From NCBI RefSeq assembly GCF_009939195.1, contig NZ_JAACKC010000002.1:1-64000 (forward strand): a DNA stretch of 64,000 bases. Direction: 5' to 3'. Positions within the stretch are counted from its first letter, which is position 1; each line of letters begins with the position of its first letter. The notes under the pieces were generated by a model, which saw only the letters and a program-made list of their open reading frames with translations, did no database searches and was not told the DNA's origin. Shown piece after piece: positions 1 through 6,860 of this stretch. The position numbers and the translations under genes were made by a program. The stretch is from Acinetobacter kanungonis (lineage in GTDB: Bacteria > Pseudomonadota > Gammaproteobacteria > Pseudomonadales > Moraxellaceae).

Positions 1-344
1 CAATGGTTAGGGGGTGTTTTTTTTCGCTCAAAAGAAATTATATATGTAAGAAATGCGATAAAATTTAACATTATTTAAAGCAAGTTATCTTTGGTCTTAT
101 TGTTGAGTGTTTAAAACATAAGATGCTAATTTTAATAAATTATTTATTATAGGTTACGATAAAAGTAACGTTTTAACTACATTTCAGGATCATTTTCCCC
201 ATCAAATTTCTGACAATTTATTCCATTTGATGATCTGAATACCTTATAGGTATATTTTTATACCCTTGATGTTTTAGACAAAAAATGAATGGATATTCAT
301 TGTATGTTGACAATAAAAAATCTCACAATTGGAGGTGAGTAAAA
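1..344. other. AT-rich intergenic leader upstream of the AAHS transporter
   Basis: No credible coding frame is seen. Two palindromes stand out. ATACCT-TAT-AGGTAT lies at 239-253 and AATGAAT-GGAT-ATTCATT at 284-301. The second sits about 30 nt before the Shine-Dalgarno sequence (GGAGGTGAG, 331-339) and could be an operator or an mRNA hairpin. The gene to the left of the window is not visible. Confidence 0.5.
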
Positions 345-1706
345 ATGACAGCGACAACAATGAATGTAAATGCTGTAATTGATCAGGCTAAATTTAAGCC
401 TTTTCATTTAACGGTCGTTTTATGGTGCTTATTTGTGGTTTTATTTGATGGTTATGACTTAGCCATTAATGGTGTGGCATTGCCCTTGTTGATGAAAGAA
501 TGGGGAATGACTGCGGTACAAGCTGGCATGCTCGCCAGTACTGCATTGGCAGGGATGATGTTTGGTGCCATGTTATTCGGTATGTTGGCCGACAAAATTG
601 GTCGTAAAAAAGTCATTATTATCTGCGTAACCTTATTCAGTGGTTTCACTTTTGCGGGTGGCTTTGCATCAAACCCGACTGAATTTGGTATTTTACGTTT
701 TATTGCAGGTCTAGGGATTGGCGGCGTATTACCGAACTTGGTCGCGTTAACATCAGAATATGCACCACAGAAATTGCGTAGTACTTTAGTGACTGCAATG
801 TTTAGTGGTTATGCGATGGGTGGGATTATGGCAGCATTGTTAGGGGTAACTTTTACCCCAACCTTTGGCTGGAAAATCATGTTCTTTATTGCTGGGATTC
901 CGCTATTATTTGTTCCAATTTTATGGAAATTCTTGCCTGAATCGGTCACTTTCTTGGTGAAAGCACAACAAACTGAAAAAGCGCGTCATATTATTCAACA
1001 CCTTGTTCCAGATGAAAAAATTTCTGAAAATACCGTTTTAGTCTTAAATGAAGCCAAAGTGCCAGATGCATCTGTAGCTGCATTGTTCAAGAACGGTCGT
1101 GGTACGGGCACCGTGTTATTCTGGGCATGCTTCTTCATGTGCTTATTGATGGTTTATGCCTTAGGTAGCTGGTTACCAAAACTGATGATGGCAGCAGGCT
1201 ATTCATTGGGTAGCAGCTTGATGTTCTTGTTGTCCTTAAACATTGGTGCCGTTATTGGCACAGCGGGTGGAGGTATTCTTGCAGATCGCTTCCATTTAAA
1301 ACCAGTCATCATCAGTATGTTGATTGTGGGTGCATGTGCCTTGGTAGGATTAGGCTTCAATTCACCACAACCTGTCATTTATTTACTGGTGGCATTGGCA
1401 GGTGCGGCTTCAATTGGCTGTAGTATTCTGCTGTATAGCTATGTAGCACAATATTACCCGCTAGCTGTACGTTCTACAGGTCTAGGTTGGGCTTCTGGTA
1501 TCGGTCGTGTGGGTGCCATTGTGGGCCCAATTGTGATTGGGATGTTATTAGGTATGGAATTACCGCATAAAATGAACTTCATTGCAGTTGCAATTCCAGC
1601 GATTATTGCGGCATTTGCTGTGTCCTTAATTAAACCGAGCCAAGCTGAAGAAGTCGTAGAAGCATCGGTAGTCTCTTCATCATCTAAACAACGTTCTTAT
1701 AGTTAA
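345..1706 (+). CDS. MFS transporter, aromatic acid:H+ symporter (AAHS) family
   Basis: A 453-residue inner-membrane permease with about 12 membrane segments. The first helix carries the AAHS signature D35-G-Y-D followed by LAINGVALP. The loop between helices 2 and 3 has the MFS motif GMLADKIGRKK (79-89). This family (BenK, PcaK, MucK) imports benzoate, hydroxybenzoates or muconate with protons. A strong GGAGGTGAG ends 5 nt before the ATG and fixes the start. No aromatic catabolic gene lies beside it, so the substrate cannot be told from context. A terminator follows directly, so the gene is probably monocistronic. A second AAHS member lies at 37698. Family assignment is firm; substrate is open. 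Confidence 0.9.
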   Translation: MTATTMNVNAVIDQAKFKPFHLTVVLWCLFVVLFDGYDLAINGVALPLLMKEWGMTAVQAGMLASTALAGMMFGAMLFGMLADKIGRKKVIIICVTLFSGFTFAGGFASNPTEFGILRFIAGLGIGGVLPNLVALTSEYAPQKLRSTLVTAMFSGYAMGGIMAALLGVTFTPTFGWKIMFFIAGIPLLFVPILWKFLPESVTFLVKAQQTEKARHIIQHLVPDEKISENTVLVLNEAKVPDASVAALFKNGRGTGTVLFWACFFMCLLMVYALGSWLPKLMMAAGYSLGSSLMFLLSLNIGAVIGTAGGGILADRFHLKPVIISMLIVGACALVGLGFNSPQPVIYLLVALAGAASIGCSILLYSYVAQYYPLAVRSTGLGWASGIGRVGAIVGPIVIGMLLGMELPHKMNFIAVAIPAIIAAFAVSLIKPSQAEEVVEASVVSSSSKQRSYS

Positions 1707-1724
1707 AGATCTATGCTTTATAGG

Positions 1725-1748
1725 GAGCCTCGTACAGAGGCTCTTTTT
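1725..1748 (+). terminator. Intrinsic terminator of the AAHS transporter gene
   Basis: Perfect 7-bp stem GAGCCTC/GAGGCTC with loop GTACA followed by TTTTT, 19 nt after the stop codon. Confidence 0.9.
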
Positions 1749-1775
1749 ATTGGACGATTGAAATTGAAATAACAA

Positions 1776-1900
1776 ATGAAAAAGCCCCGATATCCTATCG
1801 GGGCTTTTTCGTATTTCATTAAAGGTAAAACTCCTGTAATACCTCAACGTCCTGTTGTCGACTCTTTATTGTTATTCTAAGAAACATCCTGTTTCTGTAT
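1776..1900 (-). ncRNA. CsrB/RsmY-like small RNA, copy A
   Basis: Predicted RNA of about 125 nt read on the minus strand. In RNA order the hairpins are GAAAC-AGGAT-GTTTC (1895-1881), CAAC-AGGAC-GTTG (1857-1845), AGGTA-12 nt-TACCT whose loop holds CAGGAGT (1844-1823), and a 13-bp terminator stem with loop AGGAT (1809-1779) followed by a U-run. Every loop presents GGA, three of them as CAGGAN, the repeat known from CsrB-type RNAs that sequester CsrA/RsmA. A second copy at 29886-30012 shares hairpin order, the CAGGAGTT loop, the segment leading into the terminator and promoter layout. No coding frame runs through it. Start and end are inferred from the -10 element and terminator. Function is inferred from structure. 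Confidence 0.72.
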
Positions 1901-1906
1901 GAGTTC

Positions 1907-1912
1907 AATATA
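1907..1912 (-). promoter_or_regulatory. -10 element of small RNA copy A
   Basis: TATATT on the minus strand, 11 nt before the first hairpin. Copy B has TATGAT at exactly the same offset. No good -35 hexamer is present, which fits a promoter that depends on an activator bound upstream. Confidence 0.55.
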
Positions 1913-1955
1913 ATCTGAAATACGACTAAGGTATAGACGTGTTTGCTGCATTCCT

Positions 1956-1973
1956 TGTACGCTTTGGCTGACA
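1956..1973 (-). promoter_or_regulatory. GacA/UvrY-box-like palindrome upstream of small RNA copy A
   Basis: Plus-strand text is TGTACG-CTTTGG-CTGACA, an imperfect inverted repeat with a 6-nt spacer. It lies 43 nt upstream of the -10 element. The same box in more perfect form lies 44 nt upstream of the -10 at 30019 and at 33374. The layout equals the GacA/UvrY consensus TGTAAG-N6-CTTACA; the regulator itself is inferred. Confidence 0.55.
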
Positions 1974-2076
1974 AGAATGTATTGAATAAAATGAAGTTTG
2001 GGCTACATATTTTGTATTTTTCTCACTTAAGAGTTTGGTTAGAGTAATAATCAATTAGACCTTCATTGAGGGTGTC

Positions 2077-3249
2077 ATGCAGCATTCTAAAAACCATGCG
2101 GGGAAATGGTTGGGCTTATTGAGTTCTATTCTGCTTTCGGCCTGCCATGCAGAAAATAAGTCAAGTCATGAACAACAGCAGCAGGCTGCGCATGCCTCGG
2201 TTGCTATTTCACAGCCTATTCAGGTGCATAAGATCAGTGAATTCAATGAACCGTGGGCGATGGCAGTTTTGCCCGATCAACGTCTATTGATTACTGAGAA
2301 AGCGGGCAGTCTAGTGCTGTTTAATCCTAAAACACGGCAAAAAATAGCGGTGCAAGGTATACCTGCGGTGGCTTATGGCGGGCAAGGCGGTTTGGGGGAT
2401 GTGTTGTTGCATCCTGATTTTAAGCAGAACCATCTGATTTACCTGAGTTATGCTGAGGCAGGTGAAGGTGGTTATGGGGCAGTGGTGATCCGTGCCGTTT
2501 TAGATGAGCGTATCGCCAGCCAGCCTCAACTTACACAGATCACCCCAATTTGGCGTCAGATACCCAAAGTTTCAGGGCGGGGGCATTATGCACATCGGCT
2601 CGTGTTTGATGATGCTGGGAAATTATGGATCAGTTCGGGTGAGCGCCAGAAGTTTCAGCCTGCGCAAGATCTGCAGACCAATTTGGGCAAAATTATTCGT
2701 CTGAATGAGGATGGTTCAGTCGCAGATGGCAATCCATTTACGGCACAAGGTCAGATTGCAGCACAAGTGTGGAGTTTGGGGCATCGCAATCCTTTAGGGA
2801 TGGCTTTTGACTCGCAGGGGCAGCTTTGGGTGGCTGAGATGGGACCACAGGGTGGCGATGAGTTGAATCGTATCCATAAAGGTGCCAATTATGGTTATCC
2901 GATTGTGTCGAATGGTGATCATTATAGTGGACGAGATATTCCTGATCATTCGACTCGTCCCGAATTTCAAGCACCCGAACTGAGTTGGACTCCAGTAATT
3001 TCTCCCTCCAGTTTGATGTTTTATCGTGGTACACAATTTCCGCAATGGACCAATAAGGCCTTAATCAGTGGACTGTCCTCAAAAGCGATTATTGTGGTGG
3101 ATACGCAACAACAGCCTGCGCAGGAGGTACAACGTATCGATATGCAGCAACGTATCCGAGGTCTGGTGCAAGCCGCGGATGGTTCGATTTGGGGGATAGA
3201 GGATGGCAAACAGGCTGCCTTATTCCAGTTAACAGCACCCAAGCCATAA
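2077..3249 (+). CDS. PQQ-dependent aldose sugar dehydrogenase-like lipoprotein (YliI/Asd family)
   Basis: 390 residues. The N-terminus is a lipoprotein signal with lipobox LLSAC, lipidated Cys23. The rest is a six-bladed propeller of the GSDH type. Recognisable blocks are GGQGGLGDVLLHPDF, GRGHYAHRLVFD, the LGKIIRLNEDGS strand, WSLGHRNPLGMAFD and EMGPQGGDELNRIHKGANY, which in YliI/Asd line the PQQ and calcium site. Such enzymes oxidise aldoses in the periplasm and pass electrons to the respiratory chain. The length fits the family. The upstream region holds small RNA copy A on the other strand. The true substrate and whether PQQ is bound cannot be read from the sequence. Confidence 0.87.
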   Translation: MQHSKNHAGKWLGLLSSILLSACHAENKSSHEQQQQAAHASVAISQPIQVHKISEFNEPWAMAVLPDQRLLITEKAGSLVLFNPKTRQKIAVQGIPAVAYGGQGGLGDVLLHPDFKQNHLIYLSYAEAGEGGYGAVVIRAVLDERIASQPQLTQITPIWRQIPKVSGRGHYAHRLVFDDAGKLWISSGERQKFQPAQDLQTNLGKIIRLNEDGSVADGNPFTAQGQIAAQVWSLGHRNPLGMAFDSQGQLWVAEMGPQGGDELNRIHKGANYGYPIVSNGDHYSGRDIPDHSTRPEFQAPELSWTPVISPSSLMFYRGTQFPQWTNKALISGLSSKAIIVVDTQQQPAQEVQRIDMQQRIRGLVQAADGSIWGIEDGKQAALFQLTAPKP

Positions 3250-3322
3250 TCTTGCAATGCTCACTGCATTTTTACCCATTTAAAACCTTTAAAGCTTTTA
3301 GACTGAACCCACTCCGATAGCC

Positions 3323-3341
3323 CCTCAAGGAAAACTTGAGG
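3323..3341. other. Hairpin in the sugar dehydrogenase/TauE intergenic region
   Basis: CCTCAAG-GAAAA-CTTGAGG makes a perfect 7-bp stem 74 nt after the dehydrogenase stop codon. No T-run follows, so it is a weak terminator candidate at best. Confidence 0.35.
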
Positions 3342-3427
3342 CTGACTTCAAAAAAGCCTGATTTTGCTTTTTCATCCATGGGCTTAGCATAGTGCTTGAA
3401 CGGATTTAAGCACTAAGGAAGCGGGTT

Positions 3428-4153
3428 GTGTTGAGTTTTATTGCTGTCGTGTTTTTACTGGCAGGTTTAGTCAAGGGCATGATTGGGTTGGGTTTACCTG
3501 CTGTTTCAATGGGCTTACTGACCATGATGATTAGCCCTTTTCAGGCCGCATCGTTGCTGATCGTACCGTCTATGGTGACCAATATCTGGCAATTATGTGC
3601 TGAAGGACAGGTACTGCGCGTTTTGCAACGCTTTTGGTCATTATTGTTGGGCATCATCATTGGCTCAATCTGGAGTATTTTCCCACGTTTGGGGCAAAGT
3701 GACTTCAACAGTGAGGTTTTGTTAGGTGGCATGTTATTGCTTTACGGATTATATGGTTTAGCCGCCAAACAAATACCCAACTTATCGCGTTATGCTGCGG
3801 TGTTATCTCCGCTGATGGGTTATTTGGGTGGCGCACTGACGGTGGCAACAGGCGTGGTGGTGATTCCTGTGGTGCCCTATTTGCAGTCTTTGCATTTGCA
3901 GCGTGATGATCTGGTGCAATCCTTGGGGATGGCCTTTACCGTGTCGACGGCTTGTTTGGCGATATTCTTGCAGCAGAATCCTGTCGATCATTTGCCTATT
4001 GATTATGTCTGGTCTGTGATGGCTTTGGTTCCTGCTTTATTGGGTATGTGGTTGGGAACCCGAATCCGTTACCGAATTGCAGAACAGAAATTTCGAAAAG
4101 TCTTTTTCTTGGGCTTGATGATGCTGGGGGGCTATATGTTGTTTAGTCACTGA
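3428..4153 (+). CDS. TauE/SafE family permease (sulfite exporter-like)
   Basis: A 241-residue, very hydrophobic protein with about seven or eight membrane segments in two repeated halves. The glycine-rich starts of each half, VFLLAGLVKGMIGLGLP and LMGYLGGALTVATGVVVIP, are the usual TauE/SafE signatures. Members move sulfite, sulfonates or other small anions; the substrate is unknown here. The start is a GTG preceded by AAGGAAGCGG. The last 11 bases overlap the 3' end of the convergent LysR gene, which suggests that the regulator may control this permease, though LysR targets are more often divergent. Confidence 0.85.
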   Translation: MLSFIAVVFLLAGLVKGMIGLGLPAVSMGLLTMMISPFQAASLLIVPSMVTNIWQLCAEGQVLRVLQRFWSLLLGIIIGSIWSIFPRLGQSDFNSEVLLGGMLLLYGLYGLAAKQIPNLSRYAAVLSPLMGYLGGALTVATGVVVIPVVPYLQSLHLQRDDLVQSLGMAFTVSTACLAIFLQQNPVDHLPIDYVWSVMALVPALLGMWLGTRIRYRIAEQKFRKVFFLGLMMLGGYMLFSH

Positions 4154-5066
4154 TGCTTGTAGTTTTATCGGTAAGCTGTGGACGTTGACTGATCAAATAC
4201 TGGCTAAAGTGTTGATAGTCGATAGGCAAGGCATCAAAGTTTGGTGCCGCCAACAGTAATTTACGGTTTGCCCATGCGCCCAGCAATTCAATCTGTTGAA
4301 AAGCATACAACTGCTGCAAACGTTGTGCTGCGCGTTTCGGCATAATGGCGATACCAACACCATTGGCGACCACCTGCGCAATGGCACCAAAATTCGGTAG
4401 TCGTAAACGATATTGAATATTACAGCCGAGGAGTTTGGCTTGGGCTTCTATGGATTGTTGCAGAGAGTGATATTGCATCAAACCGACAAACGCATAGTCT
4501 AAGGTCTGGCTTAACGTTAAGGTCTTATGGGAGCTTAAGTGGTGTTGTGGCGGACAAATCAACACCAGTGGATCATCTGCAAATTCTAGGGTTTGCAGGC
4601 TAGGTGCTTCAAAAAAGCTCGAAATTAACCCCAGTTGGGCGGTGCCCTTAACTAAAGCCTGAATAATGTCATTGCTTTCGGCTTCGTGCAGCTCGATTTG
4701 CAGATGCGGATTTTCCAGCATGTAGTTGGGTAAAATCAGCGGCAGATATTCACTCTGTGCCGAGGAATTACACCACAGTGTCATGCTGTTGCTGTGCCGT
4801 TGTGTGAAGGGCAACATGGCATGTTCAAGTTGCTGACTTTGCTGAATTAAAACTTGAGCCTGCTGGTTAAACATTTGCCCTGCAAGGGTTAGTTTGACTC
4901 CAGTGGCATGGCGGGTAAATAAAGCAACCGCGAAGTGTTGTTCGAGCTTTTTAATGCGTTCACTTGCGGCTTGTAAGGAAATGGCAGAACGTTCTGCCCC
5001 TTTGGTCAGACTGCCTGTCTCCACAATGTTGAGAAATAAACGTAAATCAAAAAAATCGAGGCGCAT
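4143..5066 (-). CDS. LysR family transcriptional regulator
   Basis: 307 residues. The N-terminal winged helix-turn-helix is plain (MRLDFFDLRLFLNIVETGSL, then AAERSAISLQAASERIKKLE), followed by a periplasmic-binding-protein-like effector domain from about residue 90. The C-terminal motif VANGVGIAIMPKRAA is typical of the family. It is convergent with the TauE-like gene and overlaps it by 11 bp. It runs in the same direction as the NCS2 permease gene, which lies 119 bp upstream and ends in its own terminator, so it is probably a separate transcription unit. Ligand and targets are unknown. Confidence 0.9.
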   Translation of the reverse strand: MRLDFFDLRLFLNIVETGSLTKGAERSAISLQAASERIKKLEQHFAVALFTRHATGVKLTLAGQMFNQQAQVLIQQSQQLEHAMLPFTQRHSNSMTLWCNSSAQSEYLPLILPNYMLENPHLQIELHEAESNDIIQALVKGTAQLGLISSFFEAPSLQTLEFADDPLVLICPPQHHLSSHKTLTLSQTLDYAFVGLMQYHSLQQSIEAQAKLLGCNIQYRLRLPNFGAIAQVVANGVGIAIMPKRAAQRLQQLYAFQQIELLGAWANRKLLLAAPNFDALPIDYQHFSQYLISQRPQLTDKTTSISD

Positions 5067-5142
5067 AGCCAGCCATTCCCATAGGGTTAAGTTTACTATC
5101 TTATAAACCCGATGCTAAAGACGCAAATCTAAGCGGTATAGA

Positions 5143-5168
5143 TAAAAAAAAGCAGCGCGAAGGCTGCT
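5143..5168 (-). terminator. Intrinsic terminator of the NCS2 permease gene
   Basis: On the minus strand AGCAGC-CTTCGC-GCTGCT followed by a run of T, 18 nt after the stop codon. Confidence 0.9.
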
Positions 5169-5185
5169 ATAAAATATAAACAGGA

Positions 5186-6490
5186 TTATTCGCTTTTATC
5201 ATTCAAGCTAAAAAACCAGTTTAAAATCAAGGCTGCAAAAGTTGCAGTACCAATACCACCTAAATTGAAATTACCGAACTGCAGGGCAAAGTCACCTGTA
5301 CCTAAAATAATGGTCACGGCTGCCACCATCAGATTTTTATTTTTAGAGAAATCGACTTTGTTTTCGATCCAGATTTTCGCCCCCGCGATGGTGATTAAAC
5401 CAAACACCACAATTGAAGCACCTGTCAAAATTGCAGTGGGGATGGTGTGAATGATTGCGCCAAACTTCGGTGAAAGCCCTAAGAAAATCGCAAAGACACC
5501 TGCAATCACAAACACAATGGTCGAATACACACGGGTCACCGCCATTACGCCAATGTTTTCACCATAGGTAGTCATGCCTGGTGCACCGACACCACCTGAA
5601 AGTGTGGTCGCAACACCATCCGCCAAAAAGGCTTTACCAATTTGTGGGTCGAGGTTTTCACCTGTCATGGCACTCACAGCTTTAATATGCCCCAAGTTTT
5701 CAGCCACTAAAATTAACGCCACGGGTGCAATGATGAGCATCGCATTGACATCAAACTGTGGAGAATGGAAGGTTGGGAGACCAAACCAAGCCGCTTGTTG
5801 AATTGGGGTGAAGTTAATGGGGGTGCCATAACCGAGGACATTGGAAACGATAAAGTAGATCAAGTACGCCAGTAATAAGCCAATCAATAACAATAAACGT
5901 TGCAATAAGCCTTTGGTAAATACGGCAATTGAACCCATACACAGCACAGTCACCAACGCCATCCACATATTAAAGGGATTGCCGGCTACGCCCTTGACTG
6001 TTACAGGTGCTAGATTCAGACCAATAATCATCACCACCGCACCTGTGACCACGGGCGGCATGAGTTTTTCAATCCATTTGGTTCCAGTTGCCATGACCAT
6101 CAGACCAAACAGTGCGTAGAGCACGCCACAGGCCATGATCCCGCCCGCAGCAACCGCGAGGTTGGCATTTGGCGCTCCAGTTCCTGAAGCGGCATAACCT
6201 GTTGCGGCAATCACCACACCAATAAAGGCAAAGCTTGAACCGAGGTAACTTGGTACGCGACCACCCGTCATAAGGAAGAACAGGATGGTACAGATGCCTG
6301 ACATAAAGATGGCAAGATTCGGGTCAAAGCCCATCAGAAACGGTGCCAGTACGGTCGCACCGAACATGGCAAAAGCATGCTGAATGCCAAGTACCGCACT
6401 TTGTGCAGGTGGAAGATATTCACTGGTTCCTACAGGACGCGCATCGACACTGCCTGTATAAGGACGCCATTTGGGAAACCAATTGGACAT
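5186..6490 (-). CDS. NCS2 nucleobase:cation symporter, RutG/UraA type
   Basis: 434 residues, about 14 membrane segments. The text follows E. coli RutG closely along its whole length, for example AMFGATVLAPFLMG, GGRVPSYLGSSFAFIGVVI, MPPVVTGAVVMIIGLNLAP and the NCS2 signature VAENLGHIKAVSAMTG. Family members import uracil or related bases, or xanthine, with protons or sodium. No rut pyrimidine-degradation genes lie nearby, so it may act simply as a uracil importer. It is read alone and ends in a strong terminator. The upstream gap carries a palindrome (6603-6614) that may be an operator. RutG versus UraA role is not settled by sequence. Confidence 0.9.
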   Translation of the reverse strand: MSNWFPKWRPYTGSVDARPVGTSEYLPPAQSAVLGIQHAFAMFGATVLAPFLMGFDPNLAIFMSGICTILFFLMTGGRVPSYLGSSFAFIGVVIAATGYAASGTGAPNANLAVAAGGIMACGVLYALFGLMVMATGTKWIEKLMPPVVTGAVVMIIGLNLAPVTVKGVAGNPFNMWMALVTVLCMGSIAVFTKGLLQRLLLLIGLLLAYLIYFIVSNVLGYGTPINFTPIQQAAWFGLPTFHSPQFDVNAMLIIAPVALILVAENLGHIKAVSAMTGENLDPQIGKAFLADGVATTLSGGVGAPGMTTYGENIGVMAVTRVYSTIVFVIAGVFAIFLGLSPKFGAIIHTIPTAILTGASIVVFGLITIAGAKIWIENKVDFSKNKNLMVAAVTIILGTGDFALQFGNFNLGGIGTATFAALILNWFFSLNDKSE

Positions 6491-6860
6491 AAATTGATCA
6501 CTTTAAAAACAAATTGTGCACATCATACTCTTTCTTTTCGAGTGATTTAATCATTGATTTTTAATTTTAGATTAAGTAGGGGTATGATTTATAATGATTT
6601 TATACCAAGTGGTAAAAACTATACATTTCTAAAATGACAATAAATCAATATATTATTCTATAAATTATGCTCGAAAAATCACATTTATTGGCTTTGTTGA
6701 GCAATAAATATTTTTTATCAATCTTTCAAAAAAAAATTAACAATCCAGCTAAGCCAAGAAAAAAGGATGGGAAAAGAAAGATTTTGCCAATCGTTACACA
6801 GAAAAAACAGTGCATTGGCAGCTCAGCACGAGACTGAACTGCCAATCGCAAGTTGCTATA
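6491..6860. other. AT-rich gap between the NCS2 gene promoter and the ppc terminator
   Basis: No coding frame. It contains the NCS2 promoter region, with the palindrome TACCA-AG-TGGTA at 6603-6614 that extends to nearly matching 9-nt arms, and the ppc terminator at the right end. Between these it is simple AT-rich DNA. Confidence 0.5.
6802..6846 (-). terminator. Intrinsic terminator of ppc
   Basis: A 13-bp stem with one mismatch (6814-6826 with 6834-6846; outer arms ATTGGCAG/CTGCCAAT), followed on the minus strand by GCACTG and TTTTTT. It starts 15 nt after the ppc stop codon. Confidence 0.85.

Noticed and set aside
6690..6720. Text GGCTTTGTTGAGCAATAAAT as an insertion-sequence end
   Set aside because: No transposase fragment, no matching inverted repeat partner and no target duplication seen.
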